Part shown: one piece after another, positions 13,956 to 23,840 of the stretch | Layout: each line of letters starts with the position of its first letter | How positions within the stretch are numbered: position 1 is the first letter of the stretch | From: Enterobacter sp. JBIWA008 | GTDB taxonomy: Bacteria > Pseudomonadota > Gammaproteobacteria > Enterobacterales > Enterobacteriaceae | Reading direction: 5' to 3' | NCBI RefSeq assembly: GCF_019968765.1 | Contig: NZ_CP074149.1 | Location: 2,046,001 to 2,110,000 of the forward strand | Length of the DNA stretch: 64,000 bases | Program-made: the position numbers and the translations under genes | Notes under the pieces: generated by a model | What the model was told of the DNA's origin: nothing | Databases searched by the model: none | The model's input: the letters and a program-made list of their open reading frames with translations, nothing else

Positions 13956-13967
13956 CCCGTCAAAGAG
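13956..13967 (+). promoter_or_regulatory. ChiX small-RNA pairing (decoy) site in the chbB-chbC spacer
   Basis: CCCGTCAAAGAG is the exact complement of the seed of the small RNA ChiX (CTCTTTGACGGG as I recall it). In E. coli and Salmonella this spacer pairs with ChiX, which both lowers chbC expression and, when chb is induced, consumes ChiX and so relieves repression of the chitoporin mRNA. The site is in the same place here, 12 bases after chbB. Confidence 0.85.
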
Positions 13968-13985
13968 TTATTTCACACACAATAC

Positions 13986-14005
13986 GCCGTAACATGCGTT
14001 ACGGC
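13986..14005 (+). other. Hairpin before chbC
   Basis: GCCGTAAC-ATGC-GTTACGGC is a perfect 8-bp stem with a four-base loop, 18 bases before the chbC start. It has no U-run, so it is probably an mRNA structure affecting chbC translation or chbB message stability, next to the ChiX site. Confidence 0.7.
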
Positions 14006-14023
14006 ATTTAAGGGTATTTTCCT

Positions 14024-15382
14024 ATGAGTAAAGTCATCGCTTCACTTGAAAAGGTACTCCTTCCTTTTGCTGTTAAAATAGGAAAGCAGCCTCACGTTAA
14101 TGCCATCAAAAACGGCTTTATTAAATTAATGCCGTTGACGCTGGCCGGGGCCATGTTCGTTTTAATTAACAACGTTTTTCTGAGCTTTGGTGAAGGTTCC
14201 TTCTTTTATTCATTAGGAATTCGGTTAGACGCTTCCACTATTGAAACCCTTAATGGTTTTAAAGCCATTGGCGGCAATGTCTATAACGGTACGTTAGGGA
14301 TTATGTCGCTGATGGCGCCTTTCTTTATTGGGATGGCACTGGCAGAAGAGCGTAAGGTGGATCCGCTGGCTGCCGGGTTATTATCCGTTGCCGCCTTTAT
14401 GACCGTAACGCCATACAGCGTGGGTGAAGCCTATGCCGTTGGCGCCAACTGGCTGGGTGGGGCCAACATCATCTCCGGTATTGTAATCGGCCTGGTGGTG
14501 GCAGAAATGTTCACCTTTATTATTCGTCGCAACTGGGTTATCCGCCTGCCGGATAGCGTACCGGCTTCCGTTTCTCGTTCATTTTCCGCGTTGATTCCAG
14601 GCTTCATTATTCTCTCCATTATGGGGATTATCGCCTGGGCGCTCTCTCACTGGGGCACAAACTTCCACCAGATCATCATGGATTCTATCTCTACGCCGCT
14701 GGCGTCGATGGGTGGCGTGGTCGGTTGGGCGTATGTGATTTTCACCTCTCTGCTGTGGTTCTTTGGCGTGCATGGTTCACTGGCACTGGCCGCGCTGGAC
14801 AGCGGGATTATGACCCCCTGGGCACTGGAAAACGTTGCGCTTTACCAGCAGTACGGCTCCGTTGACGCGGCGCTGGCAGCGGGTAAAACCTTCCATGTGT
14901 GGGCGAAGCCAATGCTTGACTCCTATATCTTCCTGGGCGGTACCGGGGCGACCTTGGGTCTGATCATCGCGGTCTTTATTGTCTCTCGTCGTGCTGACTA
15001 CCGTCAGGTCGCGAAGCTGGCGCTGCCATCAGGCATCTTCCAGATTAACGAACCGATTCTGTTCGGTCTGCCAATCATTATGAACCCGGTAATGTTCATT
15101 CCGTTCATCCTGATTCAGCCGCTGCTGGCCGCTATTACCCTGACGGCGTATTACATGGGCATCATTCCACCGGTCACCAACATTGCGCCGTGGACCATGC
15201 CGGCGGGTCTGGGCGCCTTCTTCAACACCAACGGCAGCGTCGCGGCCTTCCTGCTGGCGATATTCAACCTCGGGATTGCCACCCTGCTGTACATGCCGTT
15301 CGTGGCGATTGCCAACAAAGCCGCCACCATTATTGATGAAGAAGAGAGCGAAGAGGATATTGCCCTCTCACTGAAATTCTAA
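14024..15382 (+). CDS. chbC: Chitobiose PTS permease, EIIC component
   Basis: ChbC is the membrane channel of the diacetylchitobiose phosphotransferase system. The 452 residues equal E. coli ChbC and carry about ten hydrophobic helices. Lactose-family IIC landmarks are [19 protein letters not shown] near the N-terminus, [17 protein letters not shown], and [17 protein letters not shown] with the conserved NEP sugar-binding loop near 345. The start at 14024 has a poor ribosome-binding site (AAGGGTATTTTCCT), consistent with control by ChiX and the upstream hairpin. Confidence 0.97.
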   Translation: MSKVIASLEKVLLPFAVKIGKQPHVNAIKNGFIKLMPLTLAGAMFVLINNVFLSFGEGSFFYSLGIRLDASTIETLNGFKAIGGNVYNGTLGIMSLMAPFFIGMALAEERKVDPLAAGLLSVAAFMTVTPYSVGEAYAVGANWLGGANIISGIVIGLVVAEMFTFIIRRNWVIRLPDSVPASVSRSFSALIPGFIILSIMGIIAWALSHWGTNFHQIIMDSISTPLASMGGVVGWAYVIFTSLLWFFGVHGSLALAALDSGIMTPWALENVALYQQYGSVDAALAAGKTFHVWAKPMLDSYIFLGGTGATLGLIIAVFIVSRRADYRQVAKLALPSGIFQINEPILFGLPIIMNPVMFIPFILIQPLLAAITLTAYYMGIIPPVTNIAPWTMPAGLGAFFNTNGSVAAFLLAIFNLGIATLLYMPFVAIANKAATIIDEEESEEDIALSLKF

Positions 15383-15390
15383 GATTGACC

Positions 15391-15410
15391 GGCGCGGGGA
15401 AACCCGCGCC
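15391..15410 (+). other. GC-perfect intercistronic hairpin, chbC-chbA
   Basis: GGCGCGGG-GAAA-CCCGCGCC is an all-GC 8-bp stem with a GNRA tetraloop, 9 bases after chbC and 19 before chbA. With no U-run it is more likely a message stabiliser or processing point than a terminator; the strong AAGGAG site of chbA follows. Confidence 0.8.
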
Positions 15411-15428
15411 AGCCACAAGGAGCTTAAA

Positions 15429-15776
15429 ATGTTAGATTTGGATAGTATTGTCGCAGACGAAGCCGTCGAGAACGATCTCGAAGAAGTGGTGATGGGGCTT
15501 ATCATCAACTCCGGACAGGCCCGCAGCCTGGCCTATGCCGCACTCAAGCAGGCCAAGCAGGGTGATTTCGCCGCGGCGAAAACCATGATGGAACAGTCCC
15601 GCACGGCGTTGAATGAAGCGCACCTGGTGCAGACGAAACTCATCGAAGGTGACCAGGGTGAAGGGAAGATGAAGGTTAGCCTGGTGCTGGTCCACGCGCA
15701 GGATCACCTGATGACCTCGATGCTGGCGCGTGAGCTGGTGGCGGAGCTAATCGAGCTTCACGAGAAGATGCAGTAA
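15429..15776 (+). CDS. chbA: Chitobiose PTS EIIA component
   Basis: ChbA accepts phosphate from HPr and hands it to ChbB. The 115-residue protein is the helical lactose/cellobiose-type IIA: EEVVMGLIINSGQARSLAY opens the bundle, and the phosphorylated His is in SLVLVHAQDHLMTSM near residues 77-91. It is one residue shorter than I recall for E. coli. AAGGAG lies 8 bases upstream. Chitobiose import links it to chbF and chbG downstream. Confidence 0.97.
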   Translation: MLDLDSIVADEAVENDLEEVVMGLIINSGQARSLAYAALKQAKQGDFAAAKTMMEQSRTALNEAHLVQTKLIEGDQGEGKMKVSLVLVHAQDHLMTSMLARELVAELIELHEKMQ

Positions 15777-15805
15777 TTCAGACTGAGTAGCAGGAGGTCA
15801 GCACG

Positions 15806-16624
15806 ATGGAAATTAAAACCGCACTTGAACAGCAGCTGTTTAACGGCAAAAATTTTCACGTGGTTATCTACAACAAGACGGAGAGCGCCAGCGGTCTGCA
15901 CCAGCATGACTACTACGAGTTCACGATTGTTCTGACCGGCCGCTACTACCAGGAGATCAACGGTAAGCGCGTCCTGCTGGAGCGAGGGGATTTTGTCTTC
16001 CTGCCGATGGGGTCTTATCACCAGAGCTTTTACGAATTTGGTGCCACCCGTATTCTTAATGTGGGCGTCAGCAGACGCTTCTTTGAGAAGCACTATTTGC
16101 CGCTGGTGCCGTTCTGTTTCGTGGCCTCCCAGGTCTATCGGGTCAAAAACGAGTTCATGACATGGATTGAAACCGTTATCGCCTCGCTTAACTTCCGGGA
16201 CAATGAATTTGATGAGTTTATTGAAACGGTGACCTTCTACGTGATGAACCGACTGCGTCATCATCGTGAAGAGCAGCAGGTGACGGATGATATTCCACAG
16301 TGGCTGCGCAGCACCGTTGAGCTGATGCACGATAAAGGCCAGTTCAGTGAAAATGCGCTGGAAAATATGGTGTCTCTGTCGGGAAAATCCCAGGAATATC
16401 TGACCCGCGCGACGCAGCGCTATTATCGTAAAACGCCGGTGCAAATTATTAATGAAATCCGCATTAATTTTGCCAGGAAACAGCTGGAAATTACCAACTA
16501 TTCTGTTACCGATATTGCTTACGAGTCAGGATACAGCAGTCCCAGCCTGTTTATTAAGACCTTTAAAAAATTGACTTCATTCACACCGAACAGTTACCGG
16601 AAAAATTTAACGGTAATTAATTAA
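15806..16624 (+). CDS. chbR: ChbR, AraC-family dual regulator of the chb operon
   Basis: ChbR represses chb without sugar and, with a chitobiose breakdown product, activates together with CRP. The 272 residues have an N-terminal cupin domain ([19 protein letters not shown] and [18 protein letters not shown]) and a C-terminal AraC helix-turn-helix pair, including [21 protein letters not shown] and [21 protein letters not shown] ending. AGGAGG precedes the start. It is encoded inside the operon it controls. It is a few residues shorter than E. coli ChbR at the ends. Confidence 0.95.
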   Translation: MEIKTALEQQLFNGKNFHVVIYNKTESASGLHQHDYYEFTIVLTGRYYQEINGKRVLLERGDFVFLPMGSYHQSFYEFGATRILNVGVSRRFFEKHYLPLVPFCFVASQVYRVKNEFMTWIETVIASLNFRDNEFDEFIETVTFYVMNRLRHHREEQQVTDDIPQWLRSTVELMHDKGQFSENALENMVSLSGKSQEYLTRATQRYYRKTPVQIINEIRINFARKQLEITNYSVTDIAYESGYSSPSLFIKTFKKLTSFTPNSYRKNLTVIN

Positions 16625-16733
16625 CTTTCGGCGGATTACCCGCCACAAATATTGCTTTAATGGCTTGCCCAAATAGCGGGAAGAATACGCTATACCTTGC
16701 AGGCGATTAACCTGATACGCTAAGGGAGATATT

Positions 16734-18089
16734 ATGCAAAAGAAATTAAAAGTCGTAACCATTGGTGGCGGCAGCAGCTATACCCCGGAATTACTTGAAG
16801 GTTTCCTGAAACGCTACCATGAATTACCGGTCAGCGAATTATGGCTGGTGGACGTTGAGGAAGGTCAGGAAAAGCTGAATATTATTTTCGACCTGTGCAA
16901 GCGCATGGTGGAGAAAGCGGGCGTGCCTCTGACCGTGCATAAAACCCTCGACCGCCGTCTGGCGCTGAAAGATGCGGATTTCGTGACCACCCAGCTGCGC
17001 GTCGGTCAGCTGAAAGCGCGCGAGCTGGACGAGCGTATTCCGCTGAGCCACGGTTATCTCGGGCAGGAGACCAACGGCGCGGGCGGCCTGTTCAAAGGCC
17101 TGCGTACCATCCCGGTGATTTTCGACATCGTTAAAGACGTGCAGGAGATCTGCCCGAACGCGTGGGTGATTAACTTCACTAACCCGGCCGGGATGGTGAC
17201 CGAGGCGGTCTATCGTCATACCGGCTTCAAACGCTTTATCGGCGTCTGTAATATTCCGATCGGTATGAAGATGTTTATCCGCGACGTGCTGGCGCTGACC
17301 GACAGCGACGATCTCTCTATCGACCTGTTCGGTCTGAACCACATGGTGTTTATTAAGGACGTCATTGTGAACGGAAAATCGCGCTTTGCCGAACTCCTCG
17401 ACGGCGTGGCCTCCGGTCGCCTGACCGCGGCCTCCGTGAAAAACATCTTTGACCTGCCGTTCAGCGAAGGGCTGATCCGCTCGCTGAACCTGCTGCCGTG
17501 CTCTTACCTGCTTTACTACTTTAAGCAGAAAGAGATGCTGGCCATCGAAATGGGCGAGTACTATAAGGGCGGCGCGCGCGCGCAGATCGTTCAGAAAGTC
17601 GAGAAGCAGCTGTTCGATTTGTATAAAGATCCGAACCTGAACGTCAAACCGAAAGAGCTGGAGCAGCGCGGCGGGGCCTACTACTCCGATGCGGCGTGTG
17701 AAGTGATTAACGCCATCTACAACGACAAGCAGGCGGAACACTATGTCAACGTGCCGCACCATGGCCATATCGACAATATCCCGGCTGACTGGGCCGTCGA
17801 GATGACCTGCATCCTGGGACGCGATGGTGCCAAACCGCATCCACGCATCACCCACTTCGATGACAAGGTTATGGGCCTGATCCACACCATCAAGGGCTTT
17901 GAAGTGGCGGCAAGCAACGCGGCGCTGAGCGGCGAGCTCAATGACGTGCTTCTGGCGCTGAACCTCAGCCCGCTGGTGCATTCCGACCGTGATGCGGAGC
18001 AGTTGGCCAGCGAGATGATCCTGGCGCATGAAAAATGGTTGCCGAACTTTGCCGCAACGATCGAGACGCTGAAGTTCAAACACCACTGA
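16734..18089 (+). CDS. chbF: 6-phospho-beta-glucosidase / chitobiose-6-phosphate hydrolase, GH4
   Basis: ChbF splits phosphorylated, monodeacetylated chitobiose into sugars that enter glucosamine metabolism. It is a glycoside hydrolase family 4 enzyme of 451 residues using NAD and a divalent metal: the Rossmann start is [18 protein letters not shown], the metal site includes [10 protein letters not shown] (Cys) and [11 protein letters not shown] (His), and [13 protein letters not shown] contacts the substrate. It depends on ChbG, the next gene, for deacetylated substrate. AGGGAGA is 8 bases before the ATG. Confidence 0.97.
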   Translation: MQKKLKVVTIGGGSSYTPELLEGFLKRYHELPVSELWLVDVEEGQEKLNIIFDLCKRMVEKAGVPLTVHKTLDRRLALKDADFVTTQLRVGQLKARELDERIPLSHGYLGQETNGAGGLFKGLRTIPVIFDIVKDVQEICPNAWVINFTNPAGMVTEAVYRHTGFKRFIGVCNIPIGMKMFIRDVLALTDSDDLSIDLFGLNHMVFIKDVIVNGKSRFAELLDGVASGRLTAASVKNIFDLPFSEGLIRSLNLLPCSYLLYYFKQKEMLAIEMGEYYKGGARAQIVQKVEKQLFDLYKDPNLNVKPKELEQRGGAYYSDAACEVINAIYNDKQAEHYVNVPHHGHIDNIPADWAVEMTCILGRDGAKPHPRITHFDDKVMGLIHTIKGFEVAASNAALSGELNDVLLALNLSPLVHSDRDAEQLASEMILAHEKWLPNFAATIETLKFKHH

Positions 18090-18100
18090 GAGGACGCACA

Positions 18101-18850
18101 ATGGAAAACCTGCTGATCGTGAATGCTGATGATTTTGGCCTCTCGAAAGGCCAGAACTACGGCATTATTGAAGCCTGTCGCCGGGGTGTTGTGACCTCTA
18201 CCACGGCACTGGTTAATGGTGAGGAGGTTGAACACGCGGCGCAGCTGAGCCGCGAGGTGCCGGAGCTGGGCGTCGGCATGCATTTTGTGCTGACGCTCGG
18301 GATGCCGCTTTCACCAATGCCGGGCCTGACGCGCGACGGCCAGTTGGGTAAATGGATTTGGGAACTGGCGGAGCAGGGGGCTCTGCCGCTTGAAGAGATT
18401 GCACGCGAGCTGGACTGTCAGTTCAACCGCTTCGTTGATGTGTTTGGTAAGGCGCCGACGCATATCGACAGCCATCACCACGTGCATATGATCCCGGCAA
18501 TTTTCCCGGTTGTCGCCGGGTTTGCGCAGCGCAAAGGCGTAGCCATGCGCGTGGATCGGGAGGTGCGTGGATTGCCGGACTGCGCTGTCGCCACCACAGA
18601 GGGGTTCAGCAGCGCGTTTTACGGCGACGAGATCGACGAAGCCCTGTTCCTGAAGGTGCTAGATGATTCCGCCGCGCGGGGGGAACGGTCGCTGGAGGTC
18701 ATGGCGCATCCTGCCTTTGTCGATAATACCGTGCGTAAGAGCGCCTACTGCTGGCCGCGCCTGGCGGAGCTGGACGTGCTGACGTCGGCGTCGCTGAAGT
18801 ATGCGATTGCCGAGCGTGGGTATCGTCTGGGGACGTTCGGGGATCTGTGA
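18101..18850 (+). CDS. chbG: Chitooligosaccharide monodeacetylase
   Basis: ChbG (YdjC fold) removes one acetyl group from diacetylchitobiose-6-phosphate, which is needed both for hydrolysis by ChbF and for making the ChbR inducer. The start at 18101 ([15 protein letters not shown]) follows GAGAGGACG and gives 249 residues, the E. coli length. Metal-binding motifs are NADDFGLS (Asp pair near 10-11) and [10 protein letters not shown] (His near 123-127). It begins 11 bases after chbF. An in-frame ATG at 18035 lies within chbF and is rejected. Confidence 0.96.
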   Translation: MENLLIVNADDFGLSKGQNYGIIEACRRGVVTSTTALVNGEEVEHAAQLSREVPELGVGMHFVLTLGMPLSPMPGLTRDGQLGKWIWELAEQGALPLEEIARELDCQFNRFVDVFGKAPTHIDSHHHVHMIPAIFPVVAGFAQRKGVAMRVDREVRGLPDCAVATTEGFSSAFYGDEIDEALFLKVLDDSAARGERSLEVMAHPAFVDNTVRKSAYCWPRLAELDVLTSASLKYAIAERGYRLGTFGDL

Positions 18851-18855
18851 GAAGT

Positions 18856-18890
18856 GCCGGGTAAGGCGTAGCCGCCACCCGGCTTTTTTT
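18856..18890 (+). terminator. REP-like palindrome acting as chb terminator
   Basis: GCCGGGT at 18856-18862 pairs with ACCCGGC at 18877-18883, with a GGCGTAGCCGCC middle like a REP element, and is followed by seven T. It separates chbG from the convergent katE. Confidence 0.85.
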
Positions 18891-21138
18891 ACGCCGGTAT
18901 CCGATCGATTTTGCTGCTTCGTGACCACACGCGGTGCGCGGCGAGCAAATCAAACAGATTCGTCATGAACGCATCGTCAACGTTGTCTCCCTCGACAATG
19001 CCGTCCTCACCCTGATCGGCCACCTTCAGCGGTGCCTTAAACTGTCGCGCGTCGCCAGACAGCGCGATCGGTTTCAGGTGCTTATAGGCTTCCAGCAGAT
19101 AATAGACGGCGTCACCGTTGGTCAGCAGGCTGTCAATATCCCCGCACGGCACAATCACCGCATCGACGGTCAGCGATGGCGCCCCGGCAAAGGTTGCCGC
19201 CACCGGCAGCACGGAGCCGTCATCGGCGGTCACTTCCCCCATGCGGGAATAAAGCAGTTTCGCATGCACTCCCCGGGTTTTCAGCGCCTGCATAATTCCC
19301 AGCACGTCGCTGGCGCGGGTGTTGTCGTTCAGCAGGATGGCAACCACGCGGCCTTTAATCGAGCCACCCGGCACGGCATACAGGCTCAGCGACGGATCTT
19401 TCTTCACGCCGTTAACCTCTTTCGGCGGGGCAAGGTTGCGCTGCTCGTCGGTCAGCGTAATACCCAGGTTATCCGCAACGCTCTGGGCGAGCTGAATGTC
19501 AATGCGCGCCAGCTGATCGACCACCCGCTCGCGGATGTAGGTACGCACCACTTTGCTCAGCTCAAAGCTGAAGCCGCCGATAATGTGCTGCTGCTCAATC
19601 GGCGTCTGGCTGTTCCAGAAAAGGCGAGGGTGTGCGTAATACTCGCCGAACGAAGGGCTGCGCTCGCGAATTTTGTTGCCGTCGACACGCTCCTGATACG
19701 ATTCGAATCCACCGCGTTTGGGCGCCGGGGGCGTTTCGCGCGGCCAGTTATCGTTGATGGAGTTCGGCTCATAGTTAGCCGGGTTGGTATCAATATCCTG
19801 ACGGTGCATCCCGTCGCGCTGGAAATTGTGGTACGGGCAGGTTGGGCGGTTAATCGGAATTTCGTGGAAGTTCGGCCCGCCAAGACGGCTGATCTGCGTA
19901 TCGGTATACGAGAACAAACGTCCCTGCAAGAGGGGATCGTTGGTGAAGTCCAGCCCCGGGACGATATGCCCCGGATGAAACGCGACCTGTTCATTTTCGG
20001 CAAAGAAGTTATCCGGGTTGCGGTTGAGCACCATTTTACCCACCAGCTGAACCGGAACCAGCTCCTCCGGGATCAGCTTCGTCGGGTCAAGCAGGTCGAA
20101 ATCAAACTTAAATTCGTCCTCTTCCGGAATGAGCTGCAGACCCAGCTCGTACTCCGGGAAGTCGCCCGCTTCAATGGACTCCCACAGCTCGCGGCGATGG
20201 AAGTCCGGATCTCGTCCTGTCAGCTTCTGCGCCTCGTCCCATACAAGCGAGGCTTTACCCGCCACCGGCTTCCAGTGGAAACGAACAAACGTGGCTTTCC
20301 CCTCGGCGTTGATCAGACGGAAGGTATGGATGCCAAAGCCTTCCATGGTGCGATAGCTGCGCGGGATGCCGCGGTCTGACATCGCCCACATCACGTTGTG
20401 TAAGGTTTCAGGCTGTAGGGAGACATAGTCCCAGAAGGTGTCGTGCGCGCTTTGTCCCTGCGGTATGGCCCAGTGGGGCTCCGGTTTTACCGCATGGACA
20501 AAGTCAGGAAATTTATGCGCGTCCTGAATGAAGAACACTGGGGTGTTATTGCCCACCAGATCGAAAATACCCTCTTCGGTATAAAACTTAGTGGCAAAGC
20601 CGCGGATATCCCGGACGGTGTCTGCCGAACCCGCGCCGCCCTGTACGGTGGAGAAACGCACAAACACCGGGGTAATTTTATCCGGGTCGGAAAGGAAATC
20701 CGCTTTGGTGATCGCTTTCAGGCTCTTGTATGGCTGGAAGTAGCCGTGCGCAGCGGAGCCGCGTGCGTGGACGATGCGTTCCGGTATCCGCTCATGGTCA
20801 AAATGGGTGATTTTTTCCCGCAGGATAAAGTCTTCCAGCAGGGTTGGCCCGCGCGCGCCTGCGCGAAGGGAGTTCTGATCGTCAGCAATGCGCACGCCCT
20901 GGTTGGTAGTCAGCGCAAAACCTTCGCCGCCTTTGCGGTGCGGCTCAAGCGATTTCAGCTTCTTGTTTCCCGTGTCCGGCGATTTCATGCTTCCCGGTGC
21001 GGTAGGCTGTTCACCCGGTGCGGAGTGGCCAGGGGAGGGGCGGTGAGAGCCGTCAGCAGGGGCGAGAGAGTCCATACCCGGTTGAGATTCTTCAGTGCCA
21101 TGAATCGGTGATTGATGTGTTTTATCTTTATTCGACAT
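18889..21138 (-). CDS. katE: Catalase HPII (hydroperoxidase II)
   Basis: KatE breaks down hydrogen peroxide in stationary phase. The 749-residue large-subunit, clade 2 catalase has an extended N-terminus (starting [14 protein letters not shown]), the catalytic His in [15 protein letters not shown] near 124, the active-site Asn in [11 protein letters not shown] near 197, the haem-ligand Tyr in [10 protein letters not shown] near 411 and the His in [10 protein letters not shown] that in HPII bonds covalently to that Tyr. The C-terminal flavodoxin-like (DJ-1/PfpI) domain begins near [18 protein letters not shown] precedes the ATG, and a sigma-S-like -10 is upstream. Confidence 0.97.
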   Translation of the reverse strand: MSNKDKTHQSPIHGTEESQPGMDSLAPADGSHRPSPGHSAPGEQPTAPGSMKSPDTGNKKLKSLEPHRKGGEGFALTTNQGVRIADDQNSLRAGARGPTLLEDFILREKITHFDHERIPERIVHARGSAAHGYFQPYKSLKAITKADFLSDPDKITPVFVRFSTVQGGAGSADTVRDIRGFATKFYTEEGIFDLVGNNTPVFFIQDAHKFPDFVHAVKPEPHWAIPQGQSAHDTFWDYVSLQPETLHNVMWAMSDRGIPRSYRTMEGFGIHTFRLINAEGKATFVRFHWKPVAGKASLVWDEAQKLTGRDPDFHRRELWESIEAGDFPEYELGLQLIPEEDEFKFDFDLLDPTKLIPEELVPVQLVGKMVLNRNPDNFFAENEQVAFHPGHIVPGLDFTNDPLLQGRLFSYTDTQISRLGGPNFHEIPINRPTCPYHNFQRDGMHRQDIDTNPANYEPNSINDNWPRETPPAPKRGGFESYQERVDGNKIRERSPSFGEYYAHPRLFWNSQTPIEQQHIIGGFSFELSKVVRTYIRERVVDQLARIDIQLAQSVADNLGITLTDEQRNLAPPKEVNGVKKDPSLSLYAVPGGSIKGRVVAILLNDNTRASDVLGIMQALKTRGVHAKLLYSRMGEVTADDGSVLPVAATFAGAPSLTVDAVIVPCGDIDSLLTNGDAVYYLLEAYKHLKPIALSGDARQFKAPLKVADQGEDGIVEGDNVDDAFMTNLFDLLAAHRVWSRSSKIDRIPA

Positions 21139-21174
21139 TGCACGCTTCTCCTTTATCCAGTGCTAAAAACCTTA

Positions 21175-21184
21175 TTAAGGATAG
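21175..21184 (-). promoter_or_regulatory. Sigma-S-like -10 element of katE
   Basis: On the minus strand the sequence reads CTATCCTTAA, one base off the sigma-S preferred CTATACTTAA, 36 bases before katE. katE is the classic RpoS-dependent gene. Confidence 0.6.
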
Positions 21185-21341
21185 AACAATGTCGCGAGAT
21201 GGCTCGCGAACTAAGAGTTTTCACATGCCGTCATTGACGAAAGGAGCTTTCTCGCCCTCTTGGGGCGCGACGGAAGGCAGCAGGATCGGCTATCATAGAA
21301 TTTTCCTGCTTCAAGAATTTGCTTTAGTGAACCAGTCGCTT

Positions 21342-21581
21342 ATGAAACCTCTTCGACAACAAAACCGCCAGGTTATTAGCTATGTGCCCCGCGTTGAGCC
21401 CGCGCCGCCTGACCATGCCCTGAAAGTGGAGGGGTTTCGCGATGTCTGGCAGCTGCGGGGAAAATACGTGGCCTTTGTGCTGATCGGCGAACATTTCCGC
21501 CGCTCGCCCACGTTTACCGTGCCGGAGTCAGCGCAACGGTGGGCGATGCAGATCCGCCAGGATGAAGAGGTTGAAGAATAA
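21342..21581 (+). CDS. cedA: CedA, cell division activator / RNA polymerase-binding protein
   Basis: The 79-residue protein starting MKPLRQQNRQVISYVPRVEP is the full CedA, with the AFVLIGEHFRRSPTFTVPES beta-sheet core and C-terminal AQRWAMQIRQDEE helix. E. coli CedA reverses division inhibition after DnaA-cos over-replication and was later found to bind RNA polymerase. The upstream open frame back to 21018 overlaps the katE promoter and shows no conservation, so I start at 21342. No strong ribosome-binding site is visible. It is divergent from katE. Confidence 0.9.
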   Translation: MKPLRQQNRQVISYVPRVEPAPPDHALKVEGFRDVWQLRGKYVAFVLIGEHFRRSPTFTVPESAQRWAMQIRQDEEVEE

Positions 21582-21587
21582 CAGCCA

Positions 21588-21617
21588 TAAAAAAACCGCC
21601 ATCAGGCGGTTTTTTTA
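21588..21617. terminator. Bidirectional terminator between cedA and tcyP
   Basis: AAAAAACCGCC-ATCA-GGCGGTTTTTTT is symmetric, so it has a U-run on both strands and serves the convergent cedA and tcyP. Confidence 0.93.
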
Positions 21618-21629
21618 TTTCTTACGTGA

Positions 21630-23021
21630 TTAACGGTGCGCCAGCTCGGCATCGTCTTCACTTTCCAGAATCGCTTTATCGGTCTGCTTCAGCCACTGGC
21701 TGGTCAGCGTACCGGCGGTCATGGAGCCGCTCACGTTCAGCGCGGTACGACCCATGTCGATCAGTGGTTCAACGGAGATCAGCAGGGCAACCAGCGTCAC
21801 GGGCAGACCCAGCGCAGGCAGCACAATCAGCGCGGCGAAGGTTGCGCCACCGCCAACACCCGCAACGCCTGCGGAGCTTACGGTAACAATCCCGACCAGC
21901 GTAGCAATCCATACCGGATCCAGCGGGTTGATGCCTACCGTCGGGGCGACCATCACTGCCAGCATCGCCGGATACAGACCCGCACAGCCGTTCTGACCAA
22001 TGGTGGCACCAAAGGAGGCAGAGAAGCTTGCGATGGATTCAGGCACGCCCAGACGACGGGTTTGCGCTTCAACGTTCAGCGGAATAGACGCGGCGCTGGA
22101 ACGGCTGGTGAAGGCAAAGGTCAGTACCGGCCAGACTTTACGGAAGTATTTCAGCGGGCTGACGCCGTTTACGCCCAGCAGGATGCCGTGCACAACGAAC
22201 ATAATGCCCAGGCCCAGATAAGAGGCGATAACGAAGCTGCCCAGCTTGATGATGTCCTGCAGGTTAGAGCCGGCAACCACTTTGGTCATCAGCGCCAGCA
22301 CGCCGTAAGGGGTGAGCTGCATGACCAGACGAACCAGCTTCATCACCCAGCTTTGCAGGGTATCAATCGCGGTCAGCACGCGTTCGCCTTTTGGCGCGTC
22401 GTCTTTCAGCAGCTTCAGCGCCGCTACGCCCAGGAACGCGGCAAAAATAACCACGCTGATGATGGAGGTTGGGCTCGCCCCGGTCAGGTCAGCAAACGGG
22501 TTCTTCGGAATGAAGGAGAGCACCATCTGCGGCACGGTCAGGTCAGCCACTTTACCAACGTAGTTGGTTTGAATTGCGGTAAGACGCGCCGTTTCAGCGG
22601 TACCCTGAACCAGACCTTCTGCAGTCAGGCCAAAGAGGTTGGTGACCAGCACACCCACCAGCGCGGCAATCAGCGTGGTGAACAGCAGCGTACCAATGGT
22701 CAGGAAACTGATTTTTCCCAGCTGGGTCGCGTTATGCAGGCGGGCCACGGCGCTCAGAATAGAGGCGAACACCAGCGGCATAACGATCATCTGCAGCAGC
22801 TGAACATAGCCGTTACCGACGATGTTGAACCACTGAATAGAGTCTTTCAGGACTGGATTGTCGGAGCCATAAATTGCCTGTAATGCCAGACCAAATACGA
22901 CACCCATGGCCAGACCGACCAGCACTTTTTTCGCCAGGCTCCACTGTTTGTGGCGCGCCTGCGCGAGAAGCAATAGCAATACAACGAACACAACGACGTT
23001 CGCGATGAGTGGAAAATTCAT
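21630..23021 (-). CDS. tcyP: TcyP (YdjN), L-cystine:proton symporter
   Basis: TcyP is the sodium- or proton-driven low-to-medium affinity uptake protein for L-cystine and related sulfur compounds, under CysB in E. coli. The 463 residues equal the E. coli length and belong to the DAACS dicarboxylate/amino-acid:cation symporters: about eight spans, [18 protein letters not shown], a serine-rich re-entrant loop [17 protein letters not shown] near residues 304-320, [16 protein letters not shown], and the second hairpin [18 protein letters not shown]. The gene stands alone between cedA and ydjM. Confidence 0.96.
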   Translation of the reverse strand: MNFPLIANVVVFVVLLLLLAQARHKQWSLAKKVLVGLAMGVVFGLALQAIYGSDNPVLKDSIQWFNIVGNGYVQLLQMIVMPLVFASILSAVARLHNATQLGKISFLTIGTLLFTTLIAALVGVLVTNLFGLTAEGLVQGTAETARLTAIQTNYVGKVADLTVPQMVLSFIPKNPFADLTGASPTSIISVVIFAAFLGVAALKLLKDDAPKGERVLTAIDTLQSWVMKLVRLVMQLTPYGVLALMTKVVAGSNLQDIIKLGSFVIASYLGLGIMFVVHGILLGVNGVSPLKYFRKVWPVLTFAFTSRSSAASIPLNVEAQTRRLGVPESIASFSASFGATIGQNGCAGLYPAMLAVMVAPTVGINPLDPVWIATLVGIVTVSSAGVAGVGGGATFAALIVLPALGLPVTLVALLISVEPLIDMGRTALNVSGSMTAGTLTSQWLKQTDKAILESEDDAELAHR

Positions 23022-23148
23022 CCCCGTTCTCCTGATTTATTATTGGGTCGGTTTTTACCGATCCTGTTGGCGGAAGGTTAGCAGAAGTGTGATGTAGCGC
23101 TTATATCCAAATGGAATGGTTTATGACAAATGGGATAATTTTGTCGGT

Positions 23149-23739
23149 TTACTGTTCAATCTGGTGATGAATAAAGCGATTGAACTGAAATTGCAGCGAA
23201 TTAATCATCTGTGAAGACCAGCGGACTGCACTGTTTTCGGGCAAAGTTTGCGGCATCCAGACGGCGTAAGCAAACAGCGCCATGCACAATACCCGCTCAA
23301 GCTGGTTACCTTTCTGCGGTGCCAGGATTGGGAAACGGAAACGCCAGCGGCAGGGCCAAAGCAGCGGCACGCCTGCGGGCGTCAGCATATCGGCAAGGAT
23401 ATGGCTTAAATAGCCCAGCACCATCCCCTGGATGGCATCGGCGGGGACTATCCAGCTTTCAGGCACCTTTAAATAGAAAAGCGTCAGCAGGCCAAACACG
23501 GCCAGCAGGCTGTGCGTAAACCCCCGATGCCCGAACGCGCGGGCGATGGGTTTCGACACCCATTTCAGACGTTGTCCAAGGAAGGATTTCGGGTGATCAA
23601 TATCGGGAAGCAGACAGGTCAATACGGCGGAAGGGACAATATGCCACCAGTCCCCCTGTGCCAGCACGGGGGTGAGTTCAGCGTTTTTGGCAAATACCGC
23701 GCACGCAATAGAAAAAAGCAGGTGGCCTTCCGCCGTCAT
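23149..23739 (-). CDS. ydjM: YdjM, SOS-inducible inner membrane protein (DUF457 metal-dependent hydrolase family)
   Basis: This 196-residue protein begins MTAEGHLLFSIACAVF and carries histidine/aspartate motifs of the LexA-regulated membrane metal-hydrolase family: LLPDIDHPKSFLG near 44-56, GHRGFTHSLLAV near 68-79 and GYLSHILADMLTPAG near 109-123, set between hydrophobic helices. Enzyme activity and substrate are unknown. I use the ATG at 23739, which matches E. coli YdjM; a GTG four codons upstream is possible. A LexA box 17 bases upstream agrees with the SOS control seen in E. coli. Confidence 0.92.
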   Translation of the reverse strand: MTAEGHLLFSIACAVFAKNAELTPVLAQGDWWHIVPSAVLTCLLPDIDHPKSFLGQRLKWVSKPIARAFGHRGFTHSLLAVFGLLTLFYLKVPESWIVPADAIQGMVLGYLSHILADMLTPAGVPLLWPCRWRFRFPILAPQKGNQLERVLCMALFAYAVWMPQTLPENSAVRWSSQMINSLQFQFNRFIHHQIEQ

Positions 23740-23755
23740 GATAAAACCCACGAAA

Positions 23756-23771
23756 CTGTCAATTCATACAG
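23756..23771 (-). promoter_or_regulatory. LexA box of ydjM
   Basis: CTGTCAATTCATACAG fits CTGT-N8-ACAG. A second half-site ending TATACAG lies at 23774-23789, overlapping the spacing of the tandem boxes known upstream of E. coli ydjM; it has only one good half. Confidence 0.88.
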
Positions 23772-23840
23772 TATAGGGTTTTTATACAGTAGGCGGAAGA
23801 GGTGACGGTGTAACTGTTTGTCACAAACCGCAGGAGGGCG

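Noticed and set aside
16839..18101. 420-codon open frame on the minus strand inside chbF
   Set aside because: Antisense to GH4 gene chbF; no motif, no ribosome-binding site and no conserved neighbour.
18934..20379. 481-codon open frame on the plus strand inside katE
   Set aside because: Antisense to KatE, which matches E. coli over its whole length; composition is that of a shadow frame.
21636..22883. 415-codon open frame on the plus strand inside tcyP
   Set aside because: Antisense to the conserved TcyP; product is Gln/His/Arg-rich without structure.
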